Made by a program: the position numbers and the translations under genes. 64,000 nt of DNA from Polyangiaceae bacterium (GTDB lineage: Bacteria; Myxococcota_A; Polyangia; Polyangiales; Polyangiaceae): positions 62,001 through 126,000 of the forward strand of contig JADJXL010000008.1 in NCBI GenBank assembly GCA_016715885.1, read 5' to 3'. The notes under the pieces were generated by a model. The model was not told the DNA's origin. It saw nothing but the letters and a program-made list of their open reading frames with translations, and searched no databases. Shown here in pieces: positions 25,797-35,625 of this stretch; position 1 is the first letter of the stretch; each line of letters starts with the position of its first letter.

Positions 25797-25871
25797 AGCC
25801 CGCCCTCACTCCGTCGCGTGTTTCCCAAGCCCCTCGGGAGCGCCGCTGCGCCTTTTCGCAAACGCGAGCAC
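25797..25871. repeat. 75-bp perfect repeat, copy 2 (native permease 3' end)
   Basis: Identical to 22152-22226. In this copy it encodes the last residues and stop codon of the permease gene, which fits the usual family ending, so this is taken as the original location. Confidence 0.9.
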
Positions 25872-26718
25872 CAAAAGCGTCGCCAAATATGGCAATGCCT
25901 GCACCAAATCCCCCACCATGCTCTTCCGAGCTTGATCCTGGAGCGCAATTTGCAGCGCTTCGAGCGTCCCGAAGACAAGGCACGCGAGTGCCGCCCAGCT
26001 CGCTCGCCAGCCGCCAACGACGACCGCCGCAAGCGCAATGAATCCGCGCCCCGCCGACATGCCAGACTCGAACCGGTGCTGATCGTAGGGCCAAATGCGC
26101 CCCGCCAAGCGCGCATATCGCCCCAGATACCGCCAGCGCCGCAAGACGCGTTTTCGTGATGTCAATCCCGACGCTCGATGCCGCAACCGGGTTTTCCCCC
26201 GCCGCTCGTACGCGCAAGCCAAACCGCGTGTTTTGCATGAGATACGGCGTCGCTATCAATGCAATGACAGCGCAAATGAAGACAGGATCGACGAGCACAC
26301 GCGCCAACATCGAATGCCCGGTCGCTCCGGTCGGACCAAACCGAAACCCTTCAATCGATGGCGAATTCGACGAGCTGTCGTAAAGCGCGCGCAACCCCAT
26401 GCGCGTCGTCGCCAAAGCCAACAAATTGATGGCAATGCCACTGATGACCGCGTGAATACGCGCCTTCTCCGTGAGCAATCCATGGCCAAGCGATACGGCA
26501 ATGCCCGATCCAATGGCCGCAACGAGCCCGAGCGATGCGCTGCCCGTCGCATACGCAACGGCCACCGATGAAAATGCACCCGTGAGCAGAATGCCCTCGA
26601 GCCCAATCTGAATGACGCCCGATCGTTCGGCCCATACCCCCGCAATGGCGGCACACGTATAGGGCACGGCAATGCGTATGGATTCCGCGAGCATCGTGAG
26701 CGATACGATCGAGCTCAT
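25806..26718 (-). pseudogene. Nucleoside/purine ABC transporter permease (YufQ/BmpC-transporter type), one frameshift
   Basis: A membrane permease of about 303 residues. The N-terminal frame (MSSIVSLTMLAESIRIAVPY, then WAERSGVIQIGLEGILLTGA) is the typical start of the second permease of Bmp-type nucleoside importers. It reads normally to GGAHLA at about 26090; an extra base in a CCC run then shifts the frame, and the correct ending (YDQHRFESGMSAGRGFIALA ... LATLLVLAFAKRRSGAPEGL) continues in another frame to a stop at 25806. Without that base the whole family sequence is present, so this is either a sequencing error or a recent mutation. The start overlaps the upstream permease stop. Confidence 0.85.
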
Positions 26719-27818
26719 CGCGCTGCCTCCTTGGCCGCTGCGACGAGCGCAGGCTTTTCTTCAGGTGGCTCCCGATTGCCCTTTCTCGTTGCCTCCTCCT
26801 TCGCCGCAGCTCGCGTCGATACCGCGACGAGCACAATGAGCGCTGCTTCAAGCACATCCATGGCTTCCTTCGGCACGCGCGCATTGACCGCAAGACCCGC
26901 TTGCTCGAGCGTTCCCAGAAAAACCGCCGCGAGCACGATGCCAATGGCCTTGCCGCGTCCGAGCATTGCAACCGCAATGCCGCTCCATCCTGCGCCGGCC
27001 CCGAGTCCCAATTCGTAATAACCCTTGTAACCCAATGCGGTCGACGATACCGCAAGCGCCGCGACCGCGCCCGATAGGAGCATCGCCAAAAGCAGCCGCC
27101 GCTCGACCGCAATCCCCTCGGCTCGACACGCATCCGCACGCAAACCCACCCAACGAATTTCGCGCCCCACGCGCGTGCGCCGAAGCAGTTCCATCACAAC
27201 AAACACCGAAACGACCGCCAATGGAAAGGCGAAACTCGCGGCGCTCCCGAGCAGCGACGGAAACACTCGATCGAGCCGCGGAAGCGCAGCGCCCGGAGCA
27301 ATGTCCGCCGTGCGCAGTGACGCCGATCCGAGCACCGTTGCAAGCGCCCACGGAAGAATCGCATCGACGATGCGGTTGACCATGATGGCCGTGATGATCT
27401 CGTGCACGCCTCGACGAACGCGAAGGATGGCCGGGACAAACGCGACCGCTGCACCCGTTGCAGCCGCAATGCACAGCACGAGCGGCAGCGCGACGACCAT
27501 GGGCAACGACGACGGGAGCTTCGACGCAACCACGGCGCCCACGAGGCTCGCGAGCCCGAGTTGTCCTTCGGCGCCGATGTTGAACAAGCCCGCACGCAGC
27601 GCGATTTCAAATGCGAGCCCCGTGAAGAGCAGCGGCGTCGCCTTGAAGAGCACTTGCCCAATGCCATACGGCGTGCCCCACGTTCCTTCGAACGCCATGC
27701 GCAGCGCCGATGCGGGAGCTTGACCAAACGCAAATGCTATGAGGTCAAACAACAAGATGCCGCCCGCGATCGCGAGCACGATGGGCAACGCTGAACGGAG
27801 GTTCTGTGCGGGCTTCAT
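26715..27818 (-). CDS. Nucleoside/purine ABC transporter permease (YufP type)
   Basis: A 367-residue inner-membrane protein with about nine hydrophobic segments. The conserved permease signature is GLAFEIALRAGLFNIGAEGQ near residue 75, followed by VRRGVHEIITAIMVNRIVDA and a C-terminal GAGWSGIAVAMLGRGKAIGI, all typical of the first permease of Bmp-type nucleoside importers. The C-terminal ~30 residues are charged and cytoplasmic. The start overlaps the stop of the ATPase gene (ATGA), and its own stop overlaps the next permease start. No substrate-binding lipoprotein gene lies in this operon within the window. Confidence 0.92.
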   Translation of the reverse strand: MKPAQNLRSALPIVLAIAGGILLFDLIAFAFGQAPASALRMAFEGTWGTPYGIGQVLFKATPLLFTGLAFEIALRAGLFNIGAEGQLGLASLVGAVVASKLPSSLPMVVALPLVLCIAAATGAAVAFVPAILRVRRGVHEIITAIMVNRIVDAILPWALATVLGSASLRTADIAPGAALPRLDRVFPSLLGSAASFAFPLAVVSVFVVMELLRRTRVGREIRWVGLRADACRAEGIAVERRLLLAMLLSGAVAALAVSSTALGYKGYYELGLGAGAGWSGIAVAMLGRGKAIGIVLAAVFLGTLEQAGLAVNARVPKEAMDVLEAALIVLVAVSTRAAAKEEATRKGNREPPEEKPALVAAAKEAAR

Positions 27819-29299
27819 GCGGCCTCCATGCCGAGCATCGCGCGGCCGATGACGTCATCGGGCGTATCTGGCGGCAAGTCGGCGACGATGCGCCCGCCCG
27901 AAAGCACGACGATGCGGTGGGACAAACGCTTGAGCTCGCCGAGGTCCGCGCTGATCATGAGCACGCCGAGCCCCTTTTCAGCAGCCGAAACGATGGCTCG
28001 ATGAATCACGGCCGCCGCGCCGACATCCACGCCGCGCGTGGGTTGGCCCAGCACGACGACTGCCCGATCGGGGCTTGCTTCGACGCGATCGAGCGCCCTC
28101 GCCATGACGATCTTTTGTTGATTGCCGCCAGACAAGGCCCCCGCCGCACGCTCTGCTTCCGCTGGGAAAACTCCAAAGTGCTCGATACGCCGCGCGATGA
28201 CGTTCTTCTCTTGCGCCGCACTCTTCAGATCACCGAGCTCCCCGAGAACCAGGTTGTCTCCAACGGAGGCTTCGAGCATCAGGCCTTCGGCGTGGCGATC
28301 CTCGTGTACGACGGCTAGCGCGCGTCTTCGAGCTCGCATGTCCTCCGCGGATCGTACGTGGTCAAAAGGTTTGCCGCCGAGCTCGATCGTCCCCGTCACG
28401 TGGGGCTCGAGGCCCGCGATGGCACGAATGAGCTCGTGTTGACCATTGCCCTCGATGCCTGCAACACCGACGATTTCGCCTTTCTTTACGGACAGTTGGA
28501 CGCCATCGAGCACACGCTTTCCGTTGGCATCGACGAGCACCAAGTTCTCGATCGTGAGAGCATCCGCGGGTTTGTCCGGGAGCTCTGGAGCCTTGGTCGG
28601 TGCAGGAGGCTCGCCGCCCATGATGGCGCGCGTGAGCTCATCTTCGAGCGCAGCGCCTTCCGCACGATCGATCGGGCGCGACGCGACAGTGCGACCTCGC
28701 CGCATGACGGTCACGTGATGTGCAAATCGGATGACTTCATGGAGGTGATGGGTGACGACGGCGATGGTTGCGCCGTCTTTTGCGAGCTTTCCGAGCGTTG
28801 CGTAGAGCTCTGCAGCTTCGATGGGCGACAGCACGGCGGTGGGTTCGTCGAGCAAAACGGCACGTGCACCGCGGTAGAGAACGCGCAGAATTTCGAGGCG
28901 CTGGCGTTCTCCGACGGCAAGGTCTCGCGTCACTGCATCGAGGTTCACGGTGAGGCCCGTCTGCTTCATGAGCTCGTTTGCGCGCGATCGAGCGGTGGCA
29001 AGATCGAGGCGACCAAGTGATCGCGTGGGTTCGGCGCCGAGGACCAAGTTTTCGAGCGCAGTGAAGGCGGAAACGAGCATGAAGTGTTGGTGCACCATGC
29101 CGATGGCCGATGCGTTTCCTTCGACGTGCACGTTGCCGGCCACGTACGGCACGAAGCCTGCGGCAGCCTTGAGGAGCGTGGACTTCCCTGCCCCGTTTTC
29201 TCCGACGATCGCGTGGATGACGCCCGGTTCGAGCGTCACGCTGGCATCACGCACGGCCCAGAAGTCGCCGTAGCGAACTCCCAGCCCCTCGATTTTCAT
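27815..29299 (-). CDS. Nucleoside/purine ABC transporter ATPase with two ABC cassettes
   Basis: A ~494-residue duplicated ATPase. Cassette 1 has Walker A GENGAGKSTLLKA, signature LAVGERQRLEIL and Walker B AVLLDEPTAVL. Cassette 2 has a degenerate Walker A (GVAGIEGNGQHELIRA) and signature LSGGNQQKIVMARAL, as is normal for the YufO/RbsA-like class. It drives import of nucleosides or purines with the two permeases downstream. The start at 29299 (MKIEGLGVRYGDFWAV) is preferred to the in-frame 29416, which adds an Arg/Pro-rich stretch. The operon is divergent from a urate hydroxylase gene, which suggests the substrate is a purine. Confidence 0.93.
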   Translation of the reverse strand: MKIEGLGVRYGDFWAVRDASVTLEPGVIHAIVGENGAGKSTLLKAAAGFVPYVAGNVHVEGNASAIGMVHQHFMLVSAFTALENLVLGAEPTRSLGRLDLATARSRANELMKQTGLTVNLDAVTRDLAVGERQRLEILRVLYRGARAVLLDEPTAVLSPIEAAELYATLGKLAKDGATIAVVTHHLHEVIRFAHHVTVMRRGRTVASRPIDRAEGAALEDELTRAIMGGEPPAPTKAPELPDKPADALTIENLVLVDANGKRVLDGVQLSVKKGEIVGVAGIEGNGQHELIRAIAGLEPHVTGTIELGGKPFDHVRSAEDMRARRRALAVVHEDRHAEGLMLEASVGDNLVLGELGDLKSAAQEKNVIARRIEHFGVFPAEAERAAGALSGGNQQKIVMARALDRVEASPDRAVVVLGQPTRGVDVGAAAVIHRAIVSAAEKGLGVLMISADLGELKRLSHRIVVLSGGRIVADLPPDTPDDVIGRAMLGMEAA

Positions 29300-29496
29300 G
29301 ACCGGACCGCGCACGTTCGCGAGGATACCCGGTCGAGCCAAACGGGGGGAACGTTTGTCGTCGTGTGGTACGGAGGGTCGCGGGCGCGGTGGGTTTGTCG
29401 CCGGCGCATGCATCACGGCCGGGCCTGCTGGCTGGACAAATACGATCCAGTCGAGCCGCCGTTGCGGTAGAGTCTCGGCATGCCGGGAGCGAACGA

Positions 29497-30670
29497 ATGA
29501 TGGGGCTTTTTCAGGAGTGGATCGGATTTCTGCTCCGCTGGCTTCACTTGATGGCGGGTATCGCGTGGATCGGGACGTCGTTCTATTTCAACTGGTTCGA
29601 CTTGTCCGTGAGGCCACCGAAGGACAAGGTGCTGAAGGAAAACATCCGCGGGACGCTCGATGAAATCCACGGCGGGAGTTTTTATTATCACGAGCAATAT
29701 TGGCCAGATAAGCATCCCGAGCGGTTGCTCGTGCATTCGTGGCCGGCGAAAACGACGCTGATCACGGGTGCGCTGCTCTTGGCGATGATTTATTGGCACG
29801 GGGCGAGGACGTACCTCATCGATCCGAGCGTGGCGGACATTGGACCGCTTGCGGCGATTGGGATCAGCTTCGCGTCGATTGCGGCATGCTGGTTTTTCTA
29901 CAACGAGGTGTGCTTTTTCTTCGACAACAACCGCACGGTGTTCGTGATCATGGCGGTGTTCGTATCACTTGCGGCCTATGGCTTTCAGCATGTATTCAGC
30001 GGGCGAGCTGCGTACATTCACGTGGGCGCGATGCTCGGGACGTGCATGGGGCTCAATGTGTGGACGTCGATCGTGCCGCACCACATTGCGATGCGAAAGG
30101 CGCTCAATGCTGGGGAGCCGCTGGACAAACGCGACGGAGAGCAGGCGAAGCGGCGATCGCAGCACAACAATTACTTTACGTTGCCCGTGACGTTCGCGAT
30201 GATCAGCAACCATTTCGCGGTTGCGTACAATCATCACCTCGGGTGGGTGATCTTGTGCCTTGCGATGGGGGCTGGCGTGGGCATTCGCCATTACATCAAT
30301 GTTCTGTACAAGGAAGAGCGCAAGGACAAGCGGCTTCTCACGACCATCGGGGTTGCATTTTGCGGAGCGCTTGGATTGAGTTTCATCAAAGCCGGAGCCG
30401 GTCGTCGTGGGGCCGGTGGATACGATGACGGCGATGACGATCGTGCAACAGAGGTGCACGACGTGTCATTCGCAAAAGCCGACGCATCCGACGTTCGTGG
30501 CGGCTCCGTCCGGGTTCGTGATGGATACGGTCGATCAGATCATGGCGAAAGCCGAGAAAATCGTTCAGCGCACGTCGGTGTCGCGCGACATGCCGCTCGG
30601 TAATGCGACTGGGATGACGGACGAGGAACGGGCGATGCTAAAAGTGTGGATCGAAGGGCAGAAGAAGTGA
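29497..30670 (+). pseudogene. puuD: Urate hydroxylase (PuuD) with cytochrome c tail, one frameshift
   Basis: PuuD oxidises urate to 5-hydroxyisourate using an attached cytochrome c as electron outlet. The N-terminal ~300 residues are the membrane-embedded urate-oxidising domain: FLLRWLHLMAGIAWIGTSFY, HGGSFYYHEQYW, VPHHIAMRKAL and ISNHFAVAYNHHLGWV. At about 30388 an extra A in AAA moves the frame. The correct continuation is SFIKPEPVVVGPVDTMTAM followed by the heme-binding QQRCTTCHSQKPTHPTF and the distal-ligand region SRDMPLGNATGMT, ending at 30670. The single-base defect separates oxidase from heme domain. The neighbouring purine importer supports a role in purine breakdown. Confidence 0.9.
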
Positions 30671-31152
30671 AAGAGCTCAGGCCGCCCGACAGGTTGGATG
30701 TCGACGCTGACAAGCCGCGGATTTTTCTTGCTGGTTCCATAGAAATGGGAAAAGCGGTCGATTGGCAATCGGTGGTCACGGATACGCTTCGCGATATGGA
30801 TATCGTGGTGCTGAACCCGAGGCGCGAGGCGTGGGATTCGACCTGGCCGCAGTCTGCGGATTTTCCGCCGTTTCGCGAGCAGGTCGAATGGGAGCTCGAC
30901 GCGCTGGAAAAAGCGGACCTCATTCTTTTTTACTTTGCGCCGGAGACCAAGTCGCCCATTACGCTGCTGGAGCTCGGGCTGAACGTGCGTCGCAATGTGA
31001 TCGTGTGTTGTCCCGAAGGATATTGGCGCAAAGGAAATGTGGACGTGGTGTGCAGGCGATATGGCATTCCGCAGGTGCCGACGCTGGAGGCGTTGATCGA
31101 GCGGGTCAGGGAAAGGGGGCTCCAGCACGCACGCGGCCAAGTACGCCGCTGA
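30667..31152 (+). CDS. Nucleoside 2-deoxyribosyltransferase-like protein
   Basis: A 161-residue protein starting at the GTG that overlaps the puuD stop (GTGA). Its core PRIFLAGSIEMGKAVDWQ, then LNPRREAWDSTW, FREQVEWELDALEKADLILF and SPITLLELGLNV matches the nucleoside 2-deoxyribosyltransferase-like family, where the glutamate in LLELG is the nucleophile in true transferases. These proteins move or cleave the bond between a base and deoxyribose. Together with the urate hydroxylase and the nucleoside importer it makes a purine salvage/breakdown group. Confidence 0.88.
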   Translation: MKELRPPDRLDVDADKPRIFLAGSIEMGKAVDWQSVVTDTLRDMDIVVLNPRREAWDSTWPQSADFPPFREQVEWELDALEKADLILFYFAPETKSPITLLELGLNVRRNVIVCCPEGYWRKGNVDVVCRRYGIPQVPTLEALIERVRERGLQHARGQVRR

Positions 31153-31618
31153 TGGTAGAACGCGACGTTGCGAGGGCAAGCGGCCCAGACGTAGCCGCTC
31201 CAGTGGTGTGGAGCTCATGCTCCTCGATTCGCTGATGCTCGTCGAGATTCCTGCCGTACGCGCCCTTCCCGCCGAGGCGCCAGCCGATTTGGTACAGATG
31301 GATCTCGTAGCGCTCCAGCGCGCTCGGCTGGCAGGAGCTCGAATGCCGCGGCTTGCTCGCGCGCTCGTCATGCATGGGCCGTGGATGCCGTGCTGACAGC
31401 GTGCGGGGACGGCTGGAGACGCGGTGATGCCATGCGATACGTGGGCACTTGCCGCGCTCGGCCGTTGGGTCGCGGGTCAATATGACGCTCGTCGGCCCGC
31501 GGAGGTCGTCATTTCCGCCCGATCATCAGATTGTGCGCTGCCGACGGACGAACGTTGAATGTCGTCACGTGCGTCGTCGGCAGGAGTTTTCGATTCTCAC
31601 GATGTCGGCGTTCGACTC
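31153..31618. other. Region without a convincing gene
   Basis: 466 bases between the deoxyribosyltransferase-like gene and the transposase remnant. Both strands have open frames of 60-120 codons, but none has a ribosome site or a recognisable family. The minus-strand reading RYEIHLYQIGWRLGGKGAYG could be a gene remnant; this was not resolved. Confidence 0.4.
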
Positions 31619-32518
31619 TTACGATGCTGCAACGTTCGCCCCGTGAAGCACGCGCATGGCGTATGTGCCCGCCGGGAATGCGACCGAGCGATCGCCTGCC
31701 CGCCATGCTTGGAATGCCTTCCGATATGCGGCGCGGAAGGCTCGCACGGCACGCGCGGCAATGCGGGCCGCTTCGGCATTGCCGCGACCAACGGCGAACA
31801 TGGGATTTCGCTGGCACCTGGGTTCATGGGTCGTGATGCGCATTGCGGGTGATACATTCGCGGCACGTTTTGCACCGAGCACGCGACGCGCGGGAATGCG
31901 TGCGTGGGCGGCCGCTTCCGAGTTTGGCAAGTTCCACGGCAATATCGTCGCGAAATCTTGGGCGTTTTCTTTGCAAATCGATGGAGGAAGGAAACGTCGA
32001 GGCTGGTCACGGGCTTCCATTCAGGGTTTTCGGGCTGAAATAGATGCCGGGGCGTTTAGCATGGATGGTGCCTTTGCCGATGTCATCGATCGTCGTTTTG
32101 GCACCGGGCCATTCGTGCGCGTGACGAACGAGTCCTGCTTCGACGGGGTTTGCCAAGGTATAGGCGATTTTTTTGACGATGGCTTGCCGCGTGCACAATT
32201 CGACGACACTGGTTTGAGCGCGATCCCAAGGCGATCCGTCCCATTTTCGGGAGAATTCTGACGCCAATCGAGACGAGCCGATGGAACAGCTCGAAAGCGC
32301 GGCAGCGTGCCCATGGGGTCGGAAACGACGTAATGCAAGTGCGTCGACATGGCACAAAAGGCGTGAACCTGAATGCCGTGCCGAAGCGCGGAGACGATGA
32401 GCGCGTAGAGAATGAAGCGGGTCATTGCGGGATCGGGGCGCAATAGGCAATGGCGACGCTCGGTGCGGCGCGTAACGAGGTAGGTGGCTCCGGGGCGGAT
32501 GGGGCGGGGCTGGCTCAT
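31619..32518 (-). pseudogene. REP-associated tyrosine transposase (Y1_Tnp/RAYT), several frameshifts
   Basis: The N-terminus is intact: ATYLVTRRTERRHCLLRPDP, then the HUH nuclease motif MSTHLHYVVSDP. The protein then continues across at least three frames: FELFHRLVSIGVRILPKMGR; WDRAQTSVVELCTRQAIVKK and IAYTLANPVEAGLVRHAHEW; and finally RVLGAKRAANVSPAMRITT and FPAGTYAMRVLHGANVA, which is a familiar myxobacterial RAYT ending. All parts are collinear and in the right order, so this is one gene of ~300 codons with three or more single-base shifts. RAYTs mobilise REP palindromes; such palindromes lie just upstream. Confidence 0.85.
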
Positions 32519-32597
32519 GGCCGGGGCGTATTGCGAGAAGTATGCCGGCGGAGGGCGCTCAATAATTTCGAATAGTTATGATCGATTTGGGGCCGAC

Positions 32598-32642
32598 CGA
32601 GGGTGGCGGCCGCCATGGCGGAGGGTGGCGGCCGCCAGTTTT
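32598..32642. repeat. GGCGGCCGCC palindromic repeats upstream of the transposase (REP-like)
   Basis: Two copies of the block GGTGGCGGCCGCCA are separated by a short TGGCGGAGG spacer. The GGCGGCCGCC core is a perfect palindrome in each copy. The position ~80 bases upstream of a REP-associated transposase fits the substrate of such enzymes. Confidence 0.5.
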
Positions 32643-32709
32643 CCCGCCAGTCTACGGCCGTGAATGTGCCTACCAATCGCCAACCTCGGTGGGCGATTCT
32701 GGGCGGCTT

Positions 32710-33342
32710 CTAGCGCTTGTTTCGCGCAAACGTCGCGAACTGGTCGGCGCGATTGGGGTACTCGTTGGGTTTGTTATTTTGGGCACCACGCACCCATTCT
32801 TCTCGGAAAAGACCCAATCGCCCTTCTCGGGTGCCGCCACGTAAAGCGCGAGCGCGTCTCGCAAGCTTCGAGCCGAGCACCACGAGGTCGCATTCGGTCA
32901 CGAAGGTGATGAGCTGGCCGATTTTGCCTTTCGGACCCGGGAAGAGGTCCAGGTACGTATTATCCCCGTCCCACCATCGATTCCCAGCGATGGGAATGCG
33001 CTTGGCGTGCCAAAGGACCGAATGGATTCGACCGGCTCCACGACCTTGAAGTCGGTCTGGGGATATTCTTCGGCGAGCGCGAGTTCCTCCTTCCAGCGCT
33101 CGACGACGGCTTCGGAGCGGTGCGAGCGGCGAGCACCCCGGCATCCATTCGAATAGGCTGGACTCATCGCCATCCTGGCCGTCGTGCAAGAGGAGCGAGG
33201 CGCGAAAGTCGTCGGGAAAGCGCAACGAAAGTGCTTCCTCGGCGGCAACGATCGCTCGCTCCGACGCGCCTTTGCGGAGGCCGAGCTCCCGCCCGGCATT
33301 TTTGGCGGCCCATGATCCCAAACGTTCCCAAAGATCATTCAT
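32710..33342 (-). pseudogene. SUKH/SMI1-KNR4-like protein, several frameshifts
   Basis: Starting from MNDLWERLGSWAAKNAGREL the protein reads to SLRFPDDFRASLLLHDGQDG and SSLFEWMPGCSPLAPL, the typical SUKH core (DF..SLLLHDGQ, W). It then needs a second frame for VVERWKEELALAEEYP, returns for NTYLDLFPGPKGKIGQLITF and VTECDLVVLGSKL, shifts again for LRDALALYVAAPEKGDWVFS, and ends WVRGAQNNKPNEYPNRADQF. Every element of the family is present in order, so the shifts largely compensate. SUKH proteins are immunity proteins against bacterial toxins or regulatory sensors. No toxin gene is adjacent. Confidence 0.75.
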
Positions 33343-33362
33343 GAAACCGAGCATCGCATGAC

Positions 33363-33416
33363 TGGCACCTTTTCCCAAAGGGGTTGGCACCTTTTCCCAA
33401 AGGAGTTGGCACCTTT
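33363..33416. repeat. 22-bp tandem repeat, 2.5 copies
   Basis: The unit TGGCACCTTTTCCCAAAGGGGT occurs at 33363-33384, again at 33385-33406 with one change, and partly at 33407-33416. It lies between two disrupted minus-strand genes, in the leader of the SUKH-like gene. Confidence 0.85.
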
Positions 33417-33443
33417 CGCTCGCGCTCGTGCAGACGTGAGCGA

Positions 33444-34910
33444 TCAGGGCGGGAGCGCGGCGACGAAGACGTCAGGCGCGGTGCCGTTGGTGCTGATCGC
33501 GCCGGGGCCAAGATCCATCGTCCCGATGAAGCCGCCGGCGAGGAACGGCGTGCCCGAAGGCCCGAAAGCGCCGGCCACGCGGTGGTTGCCGTCCTCGTTC
33601 TGGCCGTAAATGGTGCGAGTCCACAGTACCTTGCCAGAAACGGCCACGGCAGCGGCAAAGAGGCCGCTGATGGGCGGGCCCAGCGCGGCGGCAATCAGCG
33701 CCTCGTCGTTCGGGCCGACAGCGAGGGACGGGATGACCGCAGCGGGGGCGCCGACCATGACGGGCGTGCTCGTCGCACCGTCGTGTCGAAGCGCTGGAGC
33801 GGAAACCCCTTGCCGTCCCACACGCCAAGCAGGACCAGATCGCCGGACGGCGCGACCTGCGCGTCGGTGACGAGCGGAGAGATCAACGACTGCCAGCGGT
33901 GCTGACCGGAGGCGTCGAAGCTGGTCACGAAGCCGGTCTGGTGAGGCACCACGCTCACGGGCCCGCCGCCGAAATCGACAACTGCCCCGGCGAGGTGACG
34001 ATCTGGCCAGCGACGGCGACGTCTCCCCTCGGGCCACGCGACGACGGAGAGGTTCGCCCCGCGACCGGCTGCGACTCGAGCGCGAGGATCTTCCACCAGA
34101 CGAGCGCGCCCGACGGATCCAGCTTGGCCACGAAGCCGTCATGCCCGAAGGAGGTGCCTTCGCCGAGCGTGATGTCATCGTACCCGAGCCATCCGCTGAA
34201 GAACCCCGCGACGTAGACGTGCCCTGCGCATCCGTCGCGGGACGCGTGACGATCATCTGAGAGCCGCCGAATGCGTGGCTCCAGACGTGGTCGCCAGAAG
34301 CAGTGAGCTTGGCGATCGCCGTCGACGTGGGACCGCCGTTCACCGGACCGCCGCCGAAATCGGCGACGCCGATGTAGCTCGCGGTGAGCAGGATGGCTCC
34401 GTCGCCAGCGAGCGCGACCTGGGTGGTGCCGATGGAGTCGTAGATCCCGGCGACGGCGCGCGCGAACGGCGCGCAACCGGCAGGGCGCGAGCCGAGCGAC
34501 GAACAAGCGGCCCTCGAGCGCGAGCGGCGGCTCGGGGAAGATGTCCCCTTCAGACGGCGGCACGGCAGGCCCGTTCAGCGTGGCGACGCCGAGGTCGAGC
34601 GTGCCGTGGAAAGCGCCGGCGATGACTGGATAGCCGTGCCGATCGACGGCGATCGAGGCACCGACCTGCCGCATGCCGTCATAAAGCGCTTCGCGAACGG
34701 CGTCGTGGGCGCGGACATGCAGGAGTCTGCCGAGTCTTCGAGGGGCACGACGTCGAGGAGGTCGCTGCGTGCGCCGCAGGCGGTGAGGATGATGCAACAA
34801 AGGGCTGCCGCGCCAACGCGCGAGCAATCGCTGCCAACGCGGTTGTCACCGCGCCGCGTGCAATCCTCCGGAATCGCTGGGAAAATGAGGGGATCGTCGG
34901 GAGTGTTCAT
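33444..34910 (-). pseudogene. SBBP/beta-propeller-like surface lipoprotein, several frameshifts
   Basis: The N-terminus from the ATG at 34910 has a charged leader, then VGAAALCCIILTACGARSDL, a lipoprotein signal with lipobox LTAC. Conserved fragments follow in changing frames: SIAVDRHGYPVIAGAFHGTL, HVYVAGFFSGWLGYDDITL, HDGFVAKLDPSGALVWWKIL and PFLAGGFIGTMDLGPGAI. These are ~50-residue units of the SBBP type found in large myxobacterial surface proteins. The final frame ends DVFVAALPP at 33444. At least three shifts are needed. The start overlaps the stop of the upstream YwbE-like gene as ATGA. Confidence 0.7.
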
Positions 34911-35462
34911 GATGGGTCGGGACCCGCAGCAATCATCGTGCCACGAATGAGGATCACCTTGCCCCGTCGAGTTACCTCAGATGAGCCGTTTTCGTGCGGA
35001 TTCTGGGTGCGATGTTGAGCCTTGCGTTGCTGAGCAAGACGTGACGTCAGCGCGAGAATCCTGCGCACGCGCCCGACTTCTCCCGATTCCAACCGCACCC
35101 TTGATGCCTCGTGGATGTGTCGACGAGTTCGTCAGAATATCGCGCACAATGCCTTCCGTGAGCGCTCCCGTTTCCTGATCCGCTTTCATGACGATCGCCA
35201 CGCGCAATCCTCGTCGAATCTGCGCTCGCTGCGTCCCTCCGGGCTCGCCCGCTGGCGATACATCCGCTGGATTCGCCTGTCGAACGATCACGGCCCCGCC
35301 CGCTCCTGCATTGCGCAGTAGCGTCGCAACGCGCTCGCATTCGGCAGCCATCACGAGCAAGTCGCGCCCCTCGATTGCGACGGTTTGCCCAAGTGTTTCT
35401 CGCCATGGCTTACCGAATATGCTCAAATGTTCCTGTGGTACACCAATGACGCGCGTAATCAT
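34907..35462 (-). pseudogene. YwbE-family (DUF2196) protein with N-terminal extension, one frameshift
   Basis: The YwbE core GTQRAQIRRGLRVAIVMKAD, ETGALTEGIVRDILTNSSTH and PRGIK is clear. One extra G at about 35102 then shifts the frame; the rest, VRLESGEVGRVRRIL, continues in the next frame to the stop at 34907. YwbE proteins are ~65 residues of unknown function with a beta-barrel-like fold. Here ~85 residues precede the core (MITRVIGVPQEHLSIFGKPW), with no recognised domain; an internal start at MAAECERVATLL is possible. It is coupled to the downstream lipoprotein by ATGA overlap. Confidence 0.75.
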
Positions 35463-35625
35463 CGTTTTCTCCGCCGCATCGAATTCGTCGCACGACAATC
35501 CGCCCGAGAGTCGGCTTGGTTGCTGGGGATGGAGCAGACGGCTTCGGCGCGGGCGCAGGCGCGGCATGACGCAGCGACGAGAACGGCTTGTGTTTCAGAC
35601 CTGATTCGGGCGGCGGGCCGTCAAT

